The notes: a model not told the origin generated them from the sequence alone. A stretch of DNA of 64,000 bases from Sphingomonas sp. TZW2008 (GCF_002117915.1 NZ_BDJB01000014.1:186983-250982), one strand, 5' to 3'; positions 50,501 to 57,221 are shown, counted from the stretch's first letter. Made by a program: numbers and translations.

Positions 50501-53500
50501 ACCACCGCGAACGACGTCGGCATTGCTGCCTGCAACGATATAGTCGACGCCCGCACCGCCATCGAGCACGTCGGCCCCGCCACCGGCGCGCAAGGTGTCG
50601 TTGCCGCCGTTCCCGTCGATCGTGTCCGCATCGGGCGTGCCGTCGAGGTCGTTGTCGCCCTCGTCTCCTATGATCGTCTCGCCCACGCCGTCGGGTGAGA
50701 AGGCAGGCAGCAGATTGTCCCTGGTGATCGACGCCACGCTGATGCCGGCAAGTCGCAGCAGTGCGACGGCGGCGCCTCCACCTGCGGCGTCCGCGTCGTA
50801 CAGCAGCACCGCATCGTCGCCGTCCTGAACGAACTGCAGGTAGCCCGCGACGAAGGGGTTTTCGCCTTCGGGTAGGTCACCAAAGGTCAGCGCGGTCACG
50901 TCGATCGTGTCGCCGCCTGCGCCGACGGCGAAATCGGTGATGATATCGGTGGCTTGATCCGCCGCGTCGCTGCGCAGGATATAGCGGTCCTGTCCGTCGC
51001 CGCCGGTGATCGTCGCGATGCCGGCGCCGTAGCCAACCAGAGCAAAGACATCGTCCCCCGCGCCGCCGGAGATCGTATCGACGCCCGCATCGGCGCCATT
51101 CGCGCGCCCGACGTAGATCGTGTCATTCCCTGCGCCGCCATCGATCGTGTCGTCGCCGCCCGCGCCCGATCCGACCACCATGTCGGCGTAGATCACGTCG
51201 TCGCCATCGCCGCCGTAGATCGCATCATCGCCGTCGTCGCCGATGCTATAGGCGTAACCGTCGCCGAAAAGCGTGTCGGCACCGTTCCCGCCGTACAACG
51301 TGTCGTTTCCGCCTGCCCCGCCATAGTAATAGCTGTCGCCGACGATCGTATCGTTGCCGCCGTTGCCCGTGATCACGTCGGCGCCGCCCGCGCCGCCGCC
51401 GTAGACCGCCTCGCCGACGAGGAAGTCGCCCGCTGCACCGCCGGTGATCGAGTCAGCGCCGCTACCGCCGGTATACTGCCCGCCGTCATCGCCGGCAGCG
51501 ACGGTGTCGTTGCCCCCGCCGCCGTACACCTCATTATAGCCGGCGCCGCCGTCGATCGTGTCGTCGCCGCTGCCGCCGTAGATCAGGTCGTAGTCTGCGC
51601 CGCCATAAAGCTGATCGTCGCCGGCGTAGCCCGATATCGTATCGCTGCCGCCGTTCCCGCTGATCGCATCGTTGCCGCTGCCGCCATCAAGCGTGTTGCC
51701 GCCGTCGTCGTCGTCGATCGTGACGGGTGCATCGGCGACCGGATTGGCCCCGCCGAAGTTCGCAGTCGTAAACGCCGTCGCCAGTGTATTGGCGAACACC
51801 AGTAGCCGACGCTGATCGGTACCGTCGCCTGCCTGTGCCCCGTAGAGGATCGTGTCGGCGCCTTCCTGAACCAATGTCAGGTGTCCGGTAGAGAACGGGT
51901 TGCCGTTGCCCAGATTGTAGAAATAGGTATCGCGCAGGTCGACGACGTCCCCATCGTCGCCGGTCGCGAAATCGAGGATGGTATCGGCATTCGTCGATGC
52001 AAAGCCCGAAAGCCTGTAAACGTCGGCGTCGTCGCCGCCGGTATAGGTATCCGCGCCGCCGCGACCAACGCCTTCAAACCGATCGGCACCGGCGCCCCCT
52101 TCAAAGAGCGTGGCCGATGTATCATCGTAGCCGGCGTAGAAGGTATCGGCGCCCGCCCCGCCGTACAGGGTGTTGCCGCCAACGCCGCCGTCGAGATAAT
52201 CGTCGCCATCGTCGCCATAGAGCGTGTCGTCGCCACCATCGCCCGACAGATAGTCGTCACCTGCGCCGCCGTAGAGCGTATCGGCACCGCGCCCGCCATA
52301 GAGGGAGTCGTTCCCCGCGCCACCCTCGACCGTGTCACGGTTGTTACCACCCACGAGGTAATCACCGTCGTCACTGCCGACGATGGTCTCGCCGGTCAGT
52401 TGCGGATTGAACGACGGGCTGAAATTCGCATCGGTCAGCGTTGCGGCGTCGAGCCCCGCGAGGCGAACGAGATCGCGATACGTGCCGTTCTCGCGCAGCT
52501 GAAGCAGCGTGTCATTGCCGTCCTGCACCAGGCGTAGCGCGCCCATTTCAAAAGGCTGCTCGTCATAGTCGTAGAGATAGCCGGTCAGCGCCTCGATATC
52601 GAGTATATCCTCGACGACATCGAAGTCTGCGATCGTATCGACCGGCACCCCGACCGGCCCCGCCGCCCCGACAACGCGCGTGGAATTTCCGCCGCCCGCG
52701 CCGCGTGCGATCTCGAAAACGTCACTGCCGGCGCCGCCGTACAGCGTATCGGCAAACGCATCGTCGTCGACCGACTCCAGCCGATCGTTCCCGTCCCCGC
52801 CATACAGGGTATCGCTGCCGGCGTTGCCGATCAGCCGGTCATCACCGCCGTTGCCGTAAAGCGTATCATCGCCGAAGTAACCGTCGATCGTCTCGTTGCC
52901 GTCACCGCCATTTACGGTATCCGCGTTGGCGCCGCCGACGTAGGTTGCGTCGGTGCCGTCGGGCAGTGTCGTCGTCGTGCTGACCATGCCGCCATCGGGT
53001 GCGAAATCTGGCCCGAGATTGTCCGTGGTGAGCGTATCAACCGCAACGCCGGACAGTCTGACGACATCCAGCCAATTGCCCGACGCGTCGACACTGACTT
53101 GAAGCAGTGCGTCCGCGCCGTCCTGGACGAAGCGAAGATGCCCGTCGCCGAAGGGATTGTCGCCGTAGCGATAATTTGTGAGGGCATCGAGCAAATCGCC
53201 GAGATCAATGACGTCGCCGCCCGGACCTGCAGCGAAATCGGTGATCGTATCCGCCACAAGATTGGCACCGACATAGCTTAGCACGTAAGTGTCGCGGCCC
53301 GCCCCGCCGGTCAGGGTGTCGGCAAAGCCGTCCCCCAGCGCGCCTTCAAAGCGATCGTCACCGTCATCGCCGCTAGCGACGATGGCAGCATCCTGCTTGA
53401 CGATGAGGTCATCGCCGGCCCCGCCGAACGCCGTCGCTTGATTGCCGGACACGTAGAGGAAATCCGCACCGTCGCCGCCGTACAGCGTATCCGCCCCCGT

Positions 53501-54118
53501 CCCGCCGTACCCGGCGTAGAGCGCGTCATCACCTCCCCCACCATATAAGCTGTCGGCGCCCTCACCTCCGGACAGCTCATCGCTCTCGTCACCCCCGGTC
53601 AGAATGTCGTTGCCGCGACCGCCGGAAAGATAGGAGGTCACACCCGAACCGGTTCCACCGACCAGCACATCGTCGCCGCTGCCACCGTACAGGTCGGAAT
53701 GGCCTACCGCGTTGCCGATCAAGATGTCGTTGCCGCTCGTTCCCGAGGCGGCGTTATAGGTGAACGCGTTGGCGAGCCGCAGACGTTCTATCCCGGCGTA
53801 ATCGCTGAGCGAGCCATAATCGGTCTCGCTGATGATGACCTCGTCGATCCCGCCCGATCCCGAATCGCTGATCGTGGCACCGGTACGCGCGTAATAGGTG
53901 TCGTTGCCCTCGCCGCCGTCCAGCAGATCGCTTCCGGCACCACCGTCGAGAATGTCGTCGCCGGCCCCCCCATTGAGCGTATCGTCGCCGTCGCCGCCGT
54001 AGATTTCGTCCGCGCCATCGCCTGCGTTGACGACATCGTCACCGCCGCCGGCATAGACCCGATCATCGCCGCTGGTGCCGTTGATGATTTCGCCGCTGTC
54101 GGTGCCGTCGAGATCCAT
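35573..54118 (-). CDS. Giant RTX calcium-binding repeat protein, about 6,181 aa
   Basis: One uninterrupted frame of 18.5 kb. From residue 5 onward it is RTX nonapeptides (GGxGxDxLx and variants, by eye several hundred). Three spacer classes define thirds: 12 modules with NPFxxGHLRLVQDGADTLLQ-like cores (about 53.2-44.5 kb), seven YSGRxxDYS...DGTDTLxxVE modules about 1 kb apart (43.9-37.8 kb), then repeats with VENLTLxG...ATGNxLDN cores (37.7-36.1 kb). The end (DFSSAQRDRIDLSAID ... FVVAGAGTLAASDFTL) is a typical type I secretion C-terminus. No N-terminal signal, enzyme, lectin or adhesin domain is seen. Calcium would fold it outside the cell, so a matrix, S-layer-like or adhesive role is likely (inference). 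The ATG at 54116-54118 has AGGGGTG upstream; a GTG three codons earlier is possible. Confidence 0.93.
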   Translation of the reverse strand: MDLDGTDSGEIINGTSGDDRVYAGGGDDVVNAGDGADEIYGGDGDDTLNGGAGDDILDGGAGSDLLDGGEGNDTYYARTGATISDSGSGGIDEVIISETDYGSLSDYAGIERLRLANAFTYNAASGTSGNDILIGNAVGHSDLYGGSGDDVLVGGTGSGVTSYLSGGRGNDILTGGDESDELSGGEGADSLYGGGGDDALYAGYGGTGADTLYGGDGADFLYVSGNQATAFGGAGDDLIVKQDAAIVASGDDGDDRFEGALGDGFADTLTGGAGRDTYVLSYVGANLVADTITDFAAGPGGDVIDLGDLLDALTNYRYGDNPFGDGHLRFVQDGADALLQVSVDASGNWLDVVRLSGVAVDTLTTDNLGPDFAPDGGMVSTTTTLPDGTDATYVGGANADTVNGGDGNETIDGYFGDDTLYGNGGDDRLIGNAGSDTLYGGDGNDRLESVDDDAFADTLYGGAGSDVFEIARGAGGGNSTRVVGAAGPVGVPVDTIADFDVVEDILDIEALTGYLYDYDEQPFEMGALRLVQDGNDTLLQLRENGTYRDLVRLAGLDAATLTDANFSPSFNPQLTGETIVGSDDGDYLVGGNNRDTVEGGAGNDSLYGGRGADTLYGGAGDDYLSGDGGDDTLYGDDGDDYLDGGVGGNTLYGGAGADTFYAGYDDTSATLFEGGAGADRFEGVGRGGADTYTGGDDADVYRLSGFASTNADTILDFATGDDGDVVDLRDTYFYNLGNGNPFSTGHLTLVQEGADTILYGAQAGDGTDQRRLLVFANTLATAFTTANFGGANPVADAPVTIDDDDGGNTLDGGSGNDAISGNGGSDTISGYAGDDQLYGGADYDLIYGGSGDDTIDGGAGYNEVYGGGGNDTVAAGDDGGQYTGGSGADSITGGAAGDFLVGEAVYGGGAGGADVITGNGGNDTIVGDSYYYGGAGGNDTLYGGNGADTLFGDGYAYSIGDDGDDAIYGGDGDDVIYADMVVGSGAGGDDTIDGGAGNDTIYVGRANGADAGVDTISGGAGDDVFALVGYGAGIATITGGDGQDRYILRSDAADQATDIITDFAVGAGGDTIDVTALTFGDLPEGENPFVAGYLQFVQDGDDAVLLYDADAAGGGAAVALLRLAGISVASITRDNLLPAFSPDGVGETIIGDEGDNDLDGTPDADTIDGNGGNDTLRAGGGADVLDGGAGVDYIVAGSNADVVRGGDDRDVIYGDNEYGGSNGDDQLFGGAGNDLIIGDSYAYGGDAGDDEIDGGDGDDVLFGDTQYYGRGGNDVIRGGAGADTIFGGGYAVYGGDGDDTIAGGDGDDTIYVQSGGAAGSDTIDGGDGNDLFYNLGQDFGVATITGGAGRDVYRFGSGLADGYSIDVITDFAVGTEGDWLDFAAVPFDGLDPGANPFTSGHLRLQQDGADTLVQYDRDAGGNGYGFITVARLQNVDASQLTRDNIVQAYSPDGQGVTIVDDDEGRTLTGTPDADTIIGNGGSDVIYGYGANDVIAAGTGDDYVEGGGGDDTIEGGADADTLIGDDYYGGGVGGDDAIDGGDGADTIYGDSYYGGAGGDDTIYGGDGDDALYGDSIYGGVGGNDIIYGGAGDDYLRGGYYAYGGDGNDMIDGGDGADTIELSDGYANSGTDTVFGGDGDDLIVGVSYGSGVATISGGAGRDTYRLYYPDARSEADVVTDFVAGDDGDRLDFQQTPFYGMPGDANPFTSGYLRLVQDGADTVIEYDADGSENGEAFVQILRLQGVLADDIVSANIVQGYSPAGVGVTIDDNDDGNVLEGTSNADTISGNGGNDAIYGGGEADVIYGGDGSDYIDGGTGADTIEGGAGADTIYGGANDDVIAGGADDDQLRGGAGNDSVDAGDGNDSLYDEAGDDSYVGGAGNDYYDGSGSGVNTFAGGDGDDLAYVSYVSGADTLTGGAGADTYRFYYPSPSYVVDVITDFAAGANGDKLDFQQTPFYDLPSGDNPFLTGHLALVQDGADTLVQYDPDGTAGTSTGFVILRLQNVAAGDLTRDNFVQAYSPDGQGVSIDDSDDGTTLYGTPDGDTISGNGGNDTIYAGSGADTVYGGAGGDYVAGGNDADVIYGGDDGDSLEGQAGDDQLFGGAGYDYLYGGQGDDSIESGTGGGYIDAGDGTDVVTGGDGDETIYGGGGTGDQLYGGGGNDYLQAGALSRLEGGDGNDRFNVTGAGATALGGAGDDLFYNVSADGGAADTFTGGAGTDTYELYYVDASRTADVITDFTPGTGGDILDIDNVLASLSGYVSGTNPFVEQFVRLFQDGADTLLQVDVTGAADGESWQTIATLQNVSADTFTVANFIPSYSPGAEGITYSDGDGDNYNIIGTASNDTLSGNGGTDVIYAREGADLLFGGTGNDQLFGESGSDTLYGGENNDYLYGGAGNDAAFGDDGDDYFNDYEGTNTLDGGAGNDTFVNVGYGAGIDTYTGGAGRDGYSLNWQIGNAVDTIADFATGADGDVINLSSIAGEYFGNGDRNPFLTGYARLIQDGSDTLLQFSAGGTDSNWTDVLRFADTLAGAFTYANFVPQYAPDGVGATIDGDDDGNYLVGTVNDDAISGNGGSDTIYAGYGIDEVYGGDGNDQLFGEGGDDALYGGQDNDYIYGGSGNDVALGDEGDDYFNDYEGANTLYGGLGNDTFVNVGYGSGTDTISGGAGRDSYSLNWQASSALDTITDFTTGPAGDVINLSSIAGEYFGGGDRNPFTAGYVRLVQDGADTLLQFSAGASGDNWADVLRLAGTSAAAFDASNFVPQYGPDGVGAVIVGDEDGNYLAGTPSNDTITGNGGGDTIYAGYGVDTIYGGTGGDQLSGDGGDDTLYGGDDNDYLYGGAGNDRNYGDGGNDYFNDYEGDNESFGGDGDDSFVNVGYGSGVDTLTGGAGRDGYSLNWQVGNAVDVVTDFAAGLGGDVLNISSLAGEYFGSGDRNPFTTGYLRLLQDGPDTLVEFSAGASGDNWTTVLRLSGVDASALVYDNFGPQYGPDGAGAIIVGDDGGNSIGGTPSHDTITGNGGGDYIYAGYGDDRVDGGDGGDQLNGEGGNDTLYGGDGDDYLYGGLGDDLAFGGVGADYFNDTEGANTLDGGVGADQFVNLGYGSGVDTVTGGAGRDAFLLNWQPGAAVDVVTDFVGGAAGDVIGLAGLLNRALGYVDGENPFVTGHLLLVQDGADVILQIDRDAGGTEESAVDVLRFANASIGDFTLDNFQPSYSPAGTGITNNGTDGNDIIYGTASDDTLSGGLGNDQIYAGFGDDTISGGRGADYIVGGGGADQISGDDGDDTIVDTDGANIVYGGAGNDYLNVVGAAYGGDDDDTIFGIGALADGGLYGGDGADAIQGGGLLHGDGGNDRITVEAGGVGYGDGGADTLIALGAAALDGGEGADLLLGSAGADQLSGGDGDDELTGGGGDDAIDGGTSYDAARYSGRAADYSISIVDGVTTVTDNRDGSPDGTDTLTNVELLIFADREIALATFAGQIIYGTSADDLLPGDDFYRSPGAIDPITPDLSDPYPNPDTQGGDTIYMGPGFDRANAGGGDDIVYGGGGGDVLDGRFGSDLLYGEEGDDTLLGYTGNDTLYGGEDDDVLDGGEHDDTLYGGANEDRLTDDQGVNKLYGGDGRDTLSGTGALYGGEDADTVSGSGLLHGDQGNDQLSGSGTLHGDDGDDSISGLGTLFGDAGNDAIDAFGGSTAYGGSGDDALYSGIYHGGIVTFDGGEGDDSINVDWTTATAFGGDGDDQIFGSIFYSGNDAIYGGSGQDVIVGGSGDDAIDGGLNDDVAAYSRRRGDYSVTQDGVGGYIVTANYGPDGTDTVVAVETLRFDDVDMAATNAATGVLLDGTDSDDTLTGTFFDDIITGYDGADAIAANGGNDRIFGGDGDDSIAADGAADGAIAGVPSGIAGNDIVYGGGGNDRISGGAGYDLIHGDDGDDTIDGGAGEDVLYGGLGDDVIGGGAGNDTIDDQSGQNTLAGGEGDDSVSGTGVLSGEAGNDSLSGSGTLYGGEGDDVLTGYGLLDGGAGNDIVATANSEAYGGEGDDVLRGYVGPYYASGNEVLDGGDGNDTIDASFGDDIVIGNAGDDDLFGGGGNDTLVGGSGFDKAFYSGRLGSHTTVNNADGSTVTTGQDYRITVNVDGSVVVEDTRAGGSSDGVDTLRGVELLVFADDEFDLPRVSLGGIVRTGTPFDDILIGDSGDDEFRGLAGNDRLIGDDGNDRLYGDEGNDVLDGGSGGDLLEGGSGIDHIYAGSGADVVNAGDDGDIIDGGQGADVIHGDAGDDQISDYVGDNQIYGDAGADRVGGVGTIYGGDDDDDLNGSGRLYGDAGDDTMLGSGELFGGAGDDTIGYSIYAAIGVVHGDDGNDTILGSGELFGDDGDDVIRATDGSTAYGGSGGDALIGYTPYASVDGAQTLYGGEGDDALRGDGSPNGVGSRVPTRGIATDDYSDDTLDGGAGSDTAFYADRRDHYTVVSRIDGTIAVIANWTSEGTDQLIDVETASFADSDVLLATGAGDTILGDTTANVLLGTDNDDFILGDAGDDDARAGGGNDHVRGGDGNDAVYGGDGNDVLAGDAGDDLIVGGAGIDQLFGGSGTNRLSGGDSDDYIVGNDAFVDTLHGDGGDDIISGTGTLFGDDGNDQLSGAGSLYGGDGDDSVTGSQNLYGGSGDDRVSGSGNLYGEAGNDSIFGDGALYGGDGNDAITVYGDSIVDGGDGNDTIAEIYGGDQLLSGGAGADAIYGGYGTDVLDGGADDDVLAGGDGNDTLYGGSGGDAFYGGAGDDKIYGGGSTDDNPDIVYYAGSRNDYTVVQVGSKVTVFDNRVGSPDGFDELYGIYTLRFADADYTAVPNYGVEIIGTAAGDVISDDSNNALADTGSGDDTIMARGGNDVVYGLAGSDTLYGEEGDDEVHGGTEADLIYGGAGIDTLFGDDGDDEIQGGSDRDVIVGGQGDDGISGDAGDDELHGDAGEDFVRGGDGFDTIYGGTDDDRLYGQADDDTIDGGAGDDAVYGGDGADLISDVDGANRLYGDAGDDIVTGAGRLYGGDGNDVLAGAGSSDELFGGSGDDTLTGGAGDDVIDGGEGSDTVTFAGTRNSYTVALAVDGYHVIDNRGAGGEDVLTAVEALSFASGAAALLGGDHLDRRGSLIGETYAGTANDDVFFGTGAGDVIAGNEGNDRLDGYEGDDTIDAGEGDDVVFGNTGSDTLQGGSGADQLFGGDGDDRASGGADDDAVYGGFGADDLHGDGGDDTLDGGANDDTLSGDDGNDTLIGGLGVDILYGGDGSDTISDSDIGGTTVYGGAGNDAIVANGLLYGGDGDDALTGNGTLSGDAGDDVINGSGSLSGGAGRDQLTGSDAIDTLDGGADNDVILAGGGDDVIAGGDGDDQITGDLGDDTIDGGAGYDIVYVNGLRAEYTISQDGAGGYILVDNFPELRGDTGEDRMIGVEAIQFLDQLFVPTTENTGKFFNGTDNRDVFTGGTGDDTAYGFGGFDTLYGGGGNDTLYGGGGRDELFGGDGDDVLDGGAANDTMDGGAGNDTYVVSQSDETVVEDVDGGIDTIETELRRFSLATHANVENLTFVGALSFAGIGNAAANVITGGAADDILDGGTGADRLVGLAGDDIYYVDDSADLVIEAADGGTDLVRATTSYTLAAHVENLTLVSGSGAIAATGNDLDNLIVGNEEDNILDGGLGADTMRGGAGNDVYRIDDAGDVVVDTGGSADAIETALGSYTLGAGIEVLRYTGGGAFTGTGNALDNWIYGGGGADTLDGGRGADRLYGGDGDDVFYVGDGGDQVFEAAGEGNDTVIAAASFVLGAGSAVERLEAAAGSRPIALTGNELSQELVGNDGRNDLNGGSGADVMRGGLGNDTYHVDDVGDVVSEQPGGGFDEVIASIDWVLGDDVEHLTLIGATGLSGTGNALNNRLTGSDGADVLRGLDGADLIVGAGGDDAIYGGDGRDRLFGGSGNDLLDGGDGGDVMNGGAGDDRYVVTDDADQLVELAGNGFDTVETTIRNYSIEAFAEIEGLTYTGSQSSDLTGNAKANIITGGALRDALYGLDGDDQLVGNAGNDRLYGGAGSDTLIGGADNDQLVGGAGADLLSGGDGVDRFIFEALGDFGTGTLDRVLDFSSAQRDRIDLSAIDVDAGTAGDQAFTFIGTAAFSGAGQLRYEVIGGDRIVSGDFDGDGIADFSFVVAGAGTLAASDFTL
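44465..47130 (-). repeat. Four tandem copies of an exact 666-bp (222-codon) unit in the RTX gene
   Basis: Two independent anchor words recur at constant spacing. CTGCCA(G/A)TT starts at 44768, 45434, 46100 and 46766; (G/A)TTGAAATA starts at 44897, 45563, 46229 and 46895. Every interval is exactly 666 nt. The units share protein cores such as DDYFNDYEG, VNVGYGSG and AGEYF-x-x-GDRNPF. Outer limits are estimated from the period. Confidence 0.88.
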
Positions 54119-54474
54119 GCGCTTCACCCCTGCCGGGACGCGTCACGACGCGCCCATTTCCACAGCGGAAGGCGTTGCTAGTTGAACCCCCGAACAGCCT
54201 ATCGGCCGGTCTTCTGCCGGCTCAGCGATTGATAGTACGATCCCACCCATCCGGGAAGTCGTTGCACCAGGCAACCCTTCCCATCGGCCAAAAGGCTAAT
54301 CCTGGCCGCCGTCCTTTTCAAGCCGGAACGTCGGGTGAGAGCGTGGCATTCCTTACAACCTGGATCGGTGCGCAATCATGCGCGATTGCGCAGCCGCGGC
54401 GTCGGCCGGCCTCCTTCTCGCTCGGTCAGGCATAAACCGCCGGCTCGGTCGAACCGTACGACAGCCACGCACTG
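54119..54474. other. 356-nt non-coding region upstream of the RTX gene
   Basis: No credible ORF. It must hold the promoter of the giant gene (minus strand), but no clear -35/-10 pair or EcfG site was found; GGAAC at 54322-54328 (plus strand) lacks a CGTT partner. It contains an inverted repeat at 54370-54391 and a short GCCGG/CCGGC hairpin near 54207-54223. Confidence 0.6.
54370..54391. repeat. Inverted repeat downstream of the porin gene
   Basis: GCGCAATC (54370-54377), 6-nt spacer, GATTGCGC (54384-54391), perfect. No T-run follows on the minus strand, so a terminator role for the chr operon is uncertain; an operator for the RTX gene is possible. Confidence 0.4.
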
Positions 54475-55809
54475 CTAGAAGGTCGCGGTGGCATTCATCG
54501 ACAAGTAGCGTGTCCACCGGCCTGCCGGCGCATTCGGCGCCGTGCGCAGGAACCGTCCTTTCGCCAGGATAACCGCGTCAAGCTCGAGCCGCAGCCAGTT
54601 GAGCGGCTGGTGTCGGACCCGCGCGTCGAACTGCGTCCCGGCGTAGCGTCCCGATGCGCCGGAAGGGTCACGAACGCCGGTCGAGGAGAAAGCGTCGCGC
54701 CGCGCCGCCAGCCACATCGGATGGAGCGTCGCCATCACGTCAGTACGCTTGCTTGGCTGCGCCTCGACGCGTGGCCCGGCGCTGATGACGTTGCTGCGCT
54801 GTACCGCATTGTACAGGCCTGACGGCGCCAGATCGGCGCGGCGCATCCCGAACAGCGTGTCGAAACGGCCATAGGCGCGGCCGGCATCGTCGCCGCTCGC
54901 GTAGTCGTACTCGATCGACCATCGCGTCTTCCAGCGGTCGTCGAAGGTGTAGCCAGCGTCGGCGTGGACGAACCACGCGCGGACCGGCAGCAGCGCCGCG
55001 CCGTCGGCGAGGCCGCTTGCTACCGTGCCGCGCTGCACGAACGCCTCGACTTCGCCATCGACCTGCGCGGTCGACGGGTCGCGCATCAGCCGCAGACCGA
55101 AGGTATCGAGCGAGCGATCGCGCGTCGGCCGGCCGGGCGTGTCGCGTTCACCGAGATGGAAGAAGCTCGCCTCGATGCCGAGCGGGCCGATCGCCTTCGC
55201 GCGGCTGACCAGGCCGCCCCACAGCACCAAGTCAAAGCCCTCGCGATCAATCGCGACGGCATTGCGATCGAGGCTGTCGCGATCGTCAGGGCGGCGCTGC
55301 TGCGGCAGCGTGTAGATCGTCGTTGCCGCCCAGCCGCCACGCCACGCGAAATCGGCACGCAGCCCGGTGTAGCCGTTGGTGGTGTTGCGATAATCGTCCG
55401 CCGCGACCAGCCGACGCGACCCGACATTGAGCATGAAGCGCCCGGCCGTCACCGTCGCGCGACTGCCGGCGCCGGCGATTTCGGGCAGGGTCGCCTCGGC
55501 GAACGCCTGCACCATTTCGAGCGCGTTGACCTCGCCGGTGGAAATTGGCGTACCGCGATCGTCGCCATAGACCCGGCTGTCCCACAGCTCCGCCACGAGG
55601 CGGATGGGGCCGTCGCGGTGCTGCGCCATCAGCGTCGAGCGGAGATTGACCAGCTGGTCGGCGGTGTTGAACCCGGTCCGCGCCTGGCCGTCGATCTCCT
55701 CGACGCGCAGCCGCGCGGTGCCCGACAGCGACAGGCCCTCGGCCGCTTCCTGCGCCGCGGCGGGTGATGCGGAGGCGAGCGCGAGCAGCAGGGCCCATCC
55801 CCACCTCAT
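54475..55809 (-). CDS. Alginate-export family outer-membrane porin
   Basis: A 444-residue beta-barrel with signal peptide [20 protein letters not shown]. The barrel has alternating hydrophobic strands and segments such as GLSLSGTARLRVEEIDGQAR, DDYRNTTNGYTGLRADFAWR and YDYASGDDAGRAYGRFDTLF, as in the alginate_exp family (AlgE-like), and it ends in Phe (SMNATATF). No alginate genes are near; ATG 55807-55809 overlaps the chrA stop (ATGA), so its role is probably tied to the chromate operon or to anion passage through the outer membrane (inference). Confidence 0.82.
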   Translation of the reverse strand: MRWGWALLLALASASPAAAQEAAEGLSLSGTARLRVEEIDGQARTGFNTADQLVNLRSTLMAQHRDGPIRLVAELWDSRVYGDDRGTPISTGEVNALEMVQAFAEATLPEIAGAGSRATVTAGRFMLNVGSRRLVAADDYRNTTNGYTGLRADFAWRGGWAATTIYTLPQQRRPDDRDSLDRNAVAIDREGFDLVLWGGLVSRAKAIGPLGIEASFFHLGERDTPGRPTRDRSLDTFGLRLMRDPSTAQVDGEVEAFVQRGTVASGLADGAALLPVRAWFVHADAGYTFDDRWKTRWSIEYDYASGDDAGRAYGRFDTLFGMRRADLAPSGLYNAVQRSNVISAGPRVEAQPSKRTDVMATLHPMWLAARRDAFSSTGVRDPSGASGRYAGTQFDARVRHQPLNWLRLELDAVILAKGRFLRTAPNAPAGRWTRYLSMNATATF

Positions 55810-57221
55810 GCAATGGCGCCCGTGAGATGGAGCACAAGCCCCGCCGCCGCGGAGGCGAGCAGCGTGACGATGATATTCGCGCGTAAGGCGAACACCGCGA
55901 CGATCGCGCCGATCGCCAGCAGCGCCGCCCAGGGATCGATGCTGGAAAGGACGGGCGCGTCGAACCGGATCGGACCGACGCGCGCGACGAGAGTCTCACG
56001 GAACAGCGTGTGGAGCGCGAACCAGATCGCGAGGTTGAGCACGACGCCGACGATCGCCGCCGTGATCGCGGAGAGCGCGCCGGAGAGCGCCGCGTTGCCA
56101 CGCAGCCGCTCGATGAAGGGCGCGCCCAAGAAGATCCACAGGAAGCACGGCGCGAAAGTGACCCAGGTCGCCAGCAACCCGCCGAGCGTCCCCGCCAGCA
56201 GCGGCGACAGCGCACCGGGATCGCGATAGGCGCCGAGGAAGCCGACGAACTGCAAAACCATGATCAGCGGTCCCGGCGTTGTTTCAGCCATGCCTAGGCC
56301 GTCGAGCATCTCGCGCGGGCTCAACCAGCCGTAATGCTCGACCGCCTGCTGCGCGACATAGGCGAGAACCGCATAGGCGCCGCCGAAGGTGACGGTCGCC
56401 ATCGTCGAGAAGAAGGTCGCGATTCGGCTGGAGACGTCGTCCGGGCCGCGGAGCACGAGCAGCGCCGCAACCGGAACGAGCCACAGTGCGAGCCACAAGG
56501 CGGCAGTACGTGCTGTCTCGCGCAGCGTCGGCCGCGCATGCGCCGGCAGCTCCTCGCCGAGTAGCGTGTCGGCATCCGCCACCATCCCGCCCTTGGCGCC
56601 GCCGTGTCCGCCGCCGTGGAACACCGCGCGACCCTTCCGCGTCGACCACCAGCCAATGACGCCCGCGCCGAGCACGATCACCGGAAATGGCACGCCGCCG
56701 AAGAAGATCAGCACGAATGCCGCCGCTGCCAGCAGCCGCGCCGGCAACGTCGTCAACGCACGACCGCCGATCCGCACGACCGCCTGCAGCACGACGGCTA
56801 GCACCGCCGCCTTCAGCCCGAAGAACAGCGCCGCGACGATGCCGACGCGGCCGTAGAGGACATACACCCAGCTCAGCGCCATGATCGCCACTGCGCCGGG
56901 AAGGATGAACAGCACGCCGGCGACGATGCCGCCCCACGTGCGGTGCATCAGCCAACCGATATAGGTCGCCAGCTGCTGCGCCTCGGGGCCCGGCAGCAGC
57001 ATGCAGTAATTGAGCGCGTGCAGGAACCGCTGCTCGCCGATCCAACGCTTCTCGTCGACGAGGATGCGGTGCATCACTGCGATCTGCCCGGCAGGCCCGC
57101 CGAACGACAGCAGCGCGATCCGCAACCACACGCCCAACGCCTGCGACAGTGAGACCGGCGCCGGGCGTACGATCGATCGCGGGGGATCGACTGCGATCGC
57201 TTCGCTCGCCTGCGCGTTCAT
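55806..57221 (-). CDS. chrA: Chromate efflux transporter ChrA
   Basis: A 471-residue CHR-family transporter of the long, two-domain type. Each half carries the family pattern: [20 protein letters not shown] and [20 protein letters not shown] in the first, [20 protein letters not shown] and [20 protein letters not shown] in the second. It exports chromate with the proton-motive force. ATG 57219-57221 overlaps the upstream chrB-type gene, and its stop overlaps the porin start. Confidence 0.94.
   Translation of the reverse strand: MNAQASEAIAVDPPRSIVRPAPVSLSQALGVWLRIALLSFGGPAGQIAVMHRILVDEKRWIGEQRFLHALNYCMLLPGPEAQQLATYIGWLMHRTWGGIVAGVLFILPGAVAIMALSWVYVLYGRVGIVAALFFGLKAAVLAVVLQAVVRIGGRALTTLPARLLAAAAFVLIFFGGVPFPVIVLGAGVIGWWSTRKGRAVFHGGGHGGAKGGMVADADTLLGEELPAHARPTLRETARTAALWLALWLVPVAALLVLRGPDDVSSRIATFFSTMATVTFGGAYAVLAYVAQQAVEHYGWLSPREMLDGLGMAETTPGPLIMVLQFVGFLGAYRDPGALSPLLAGTLGGLLATWVTFAPCFLWIFLGAPFIERLRGNAALSGALSAITAAIVGVVLNLAIWFALHTLFRETLVARVGPIRFDAPVLSSIDPWAALLAIGAIVAVFALRANIIVTLLASAAAGLVLHLTGAIA

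Noticed and set aside
35573..54118. Short regularly spaced repeats resembling a CRISPR array
   Set aside because: The repeats are the coding form of RTX nonapeptides in one continuous frame; spacers are not unique and no cas genes are present.
54128..54474. Possible riboswitch or small gene upstream of the RTX gene
   Set aside because: No known riboswitch core could be matched by eye and no ORF has a plausible start or composition.
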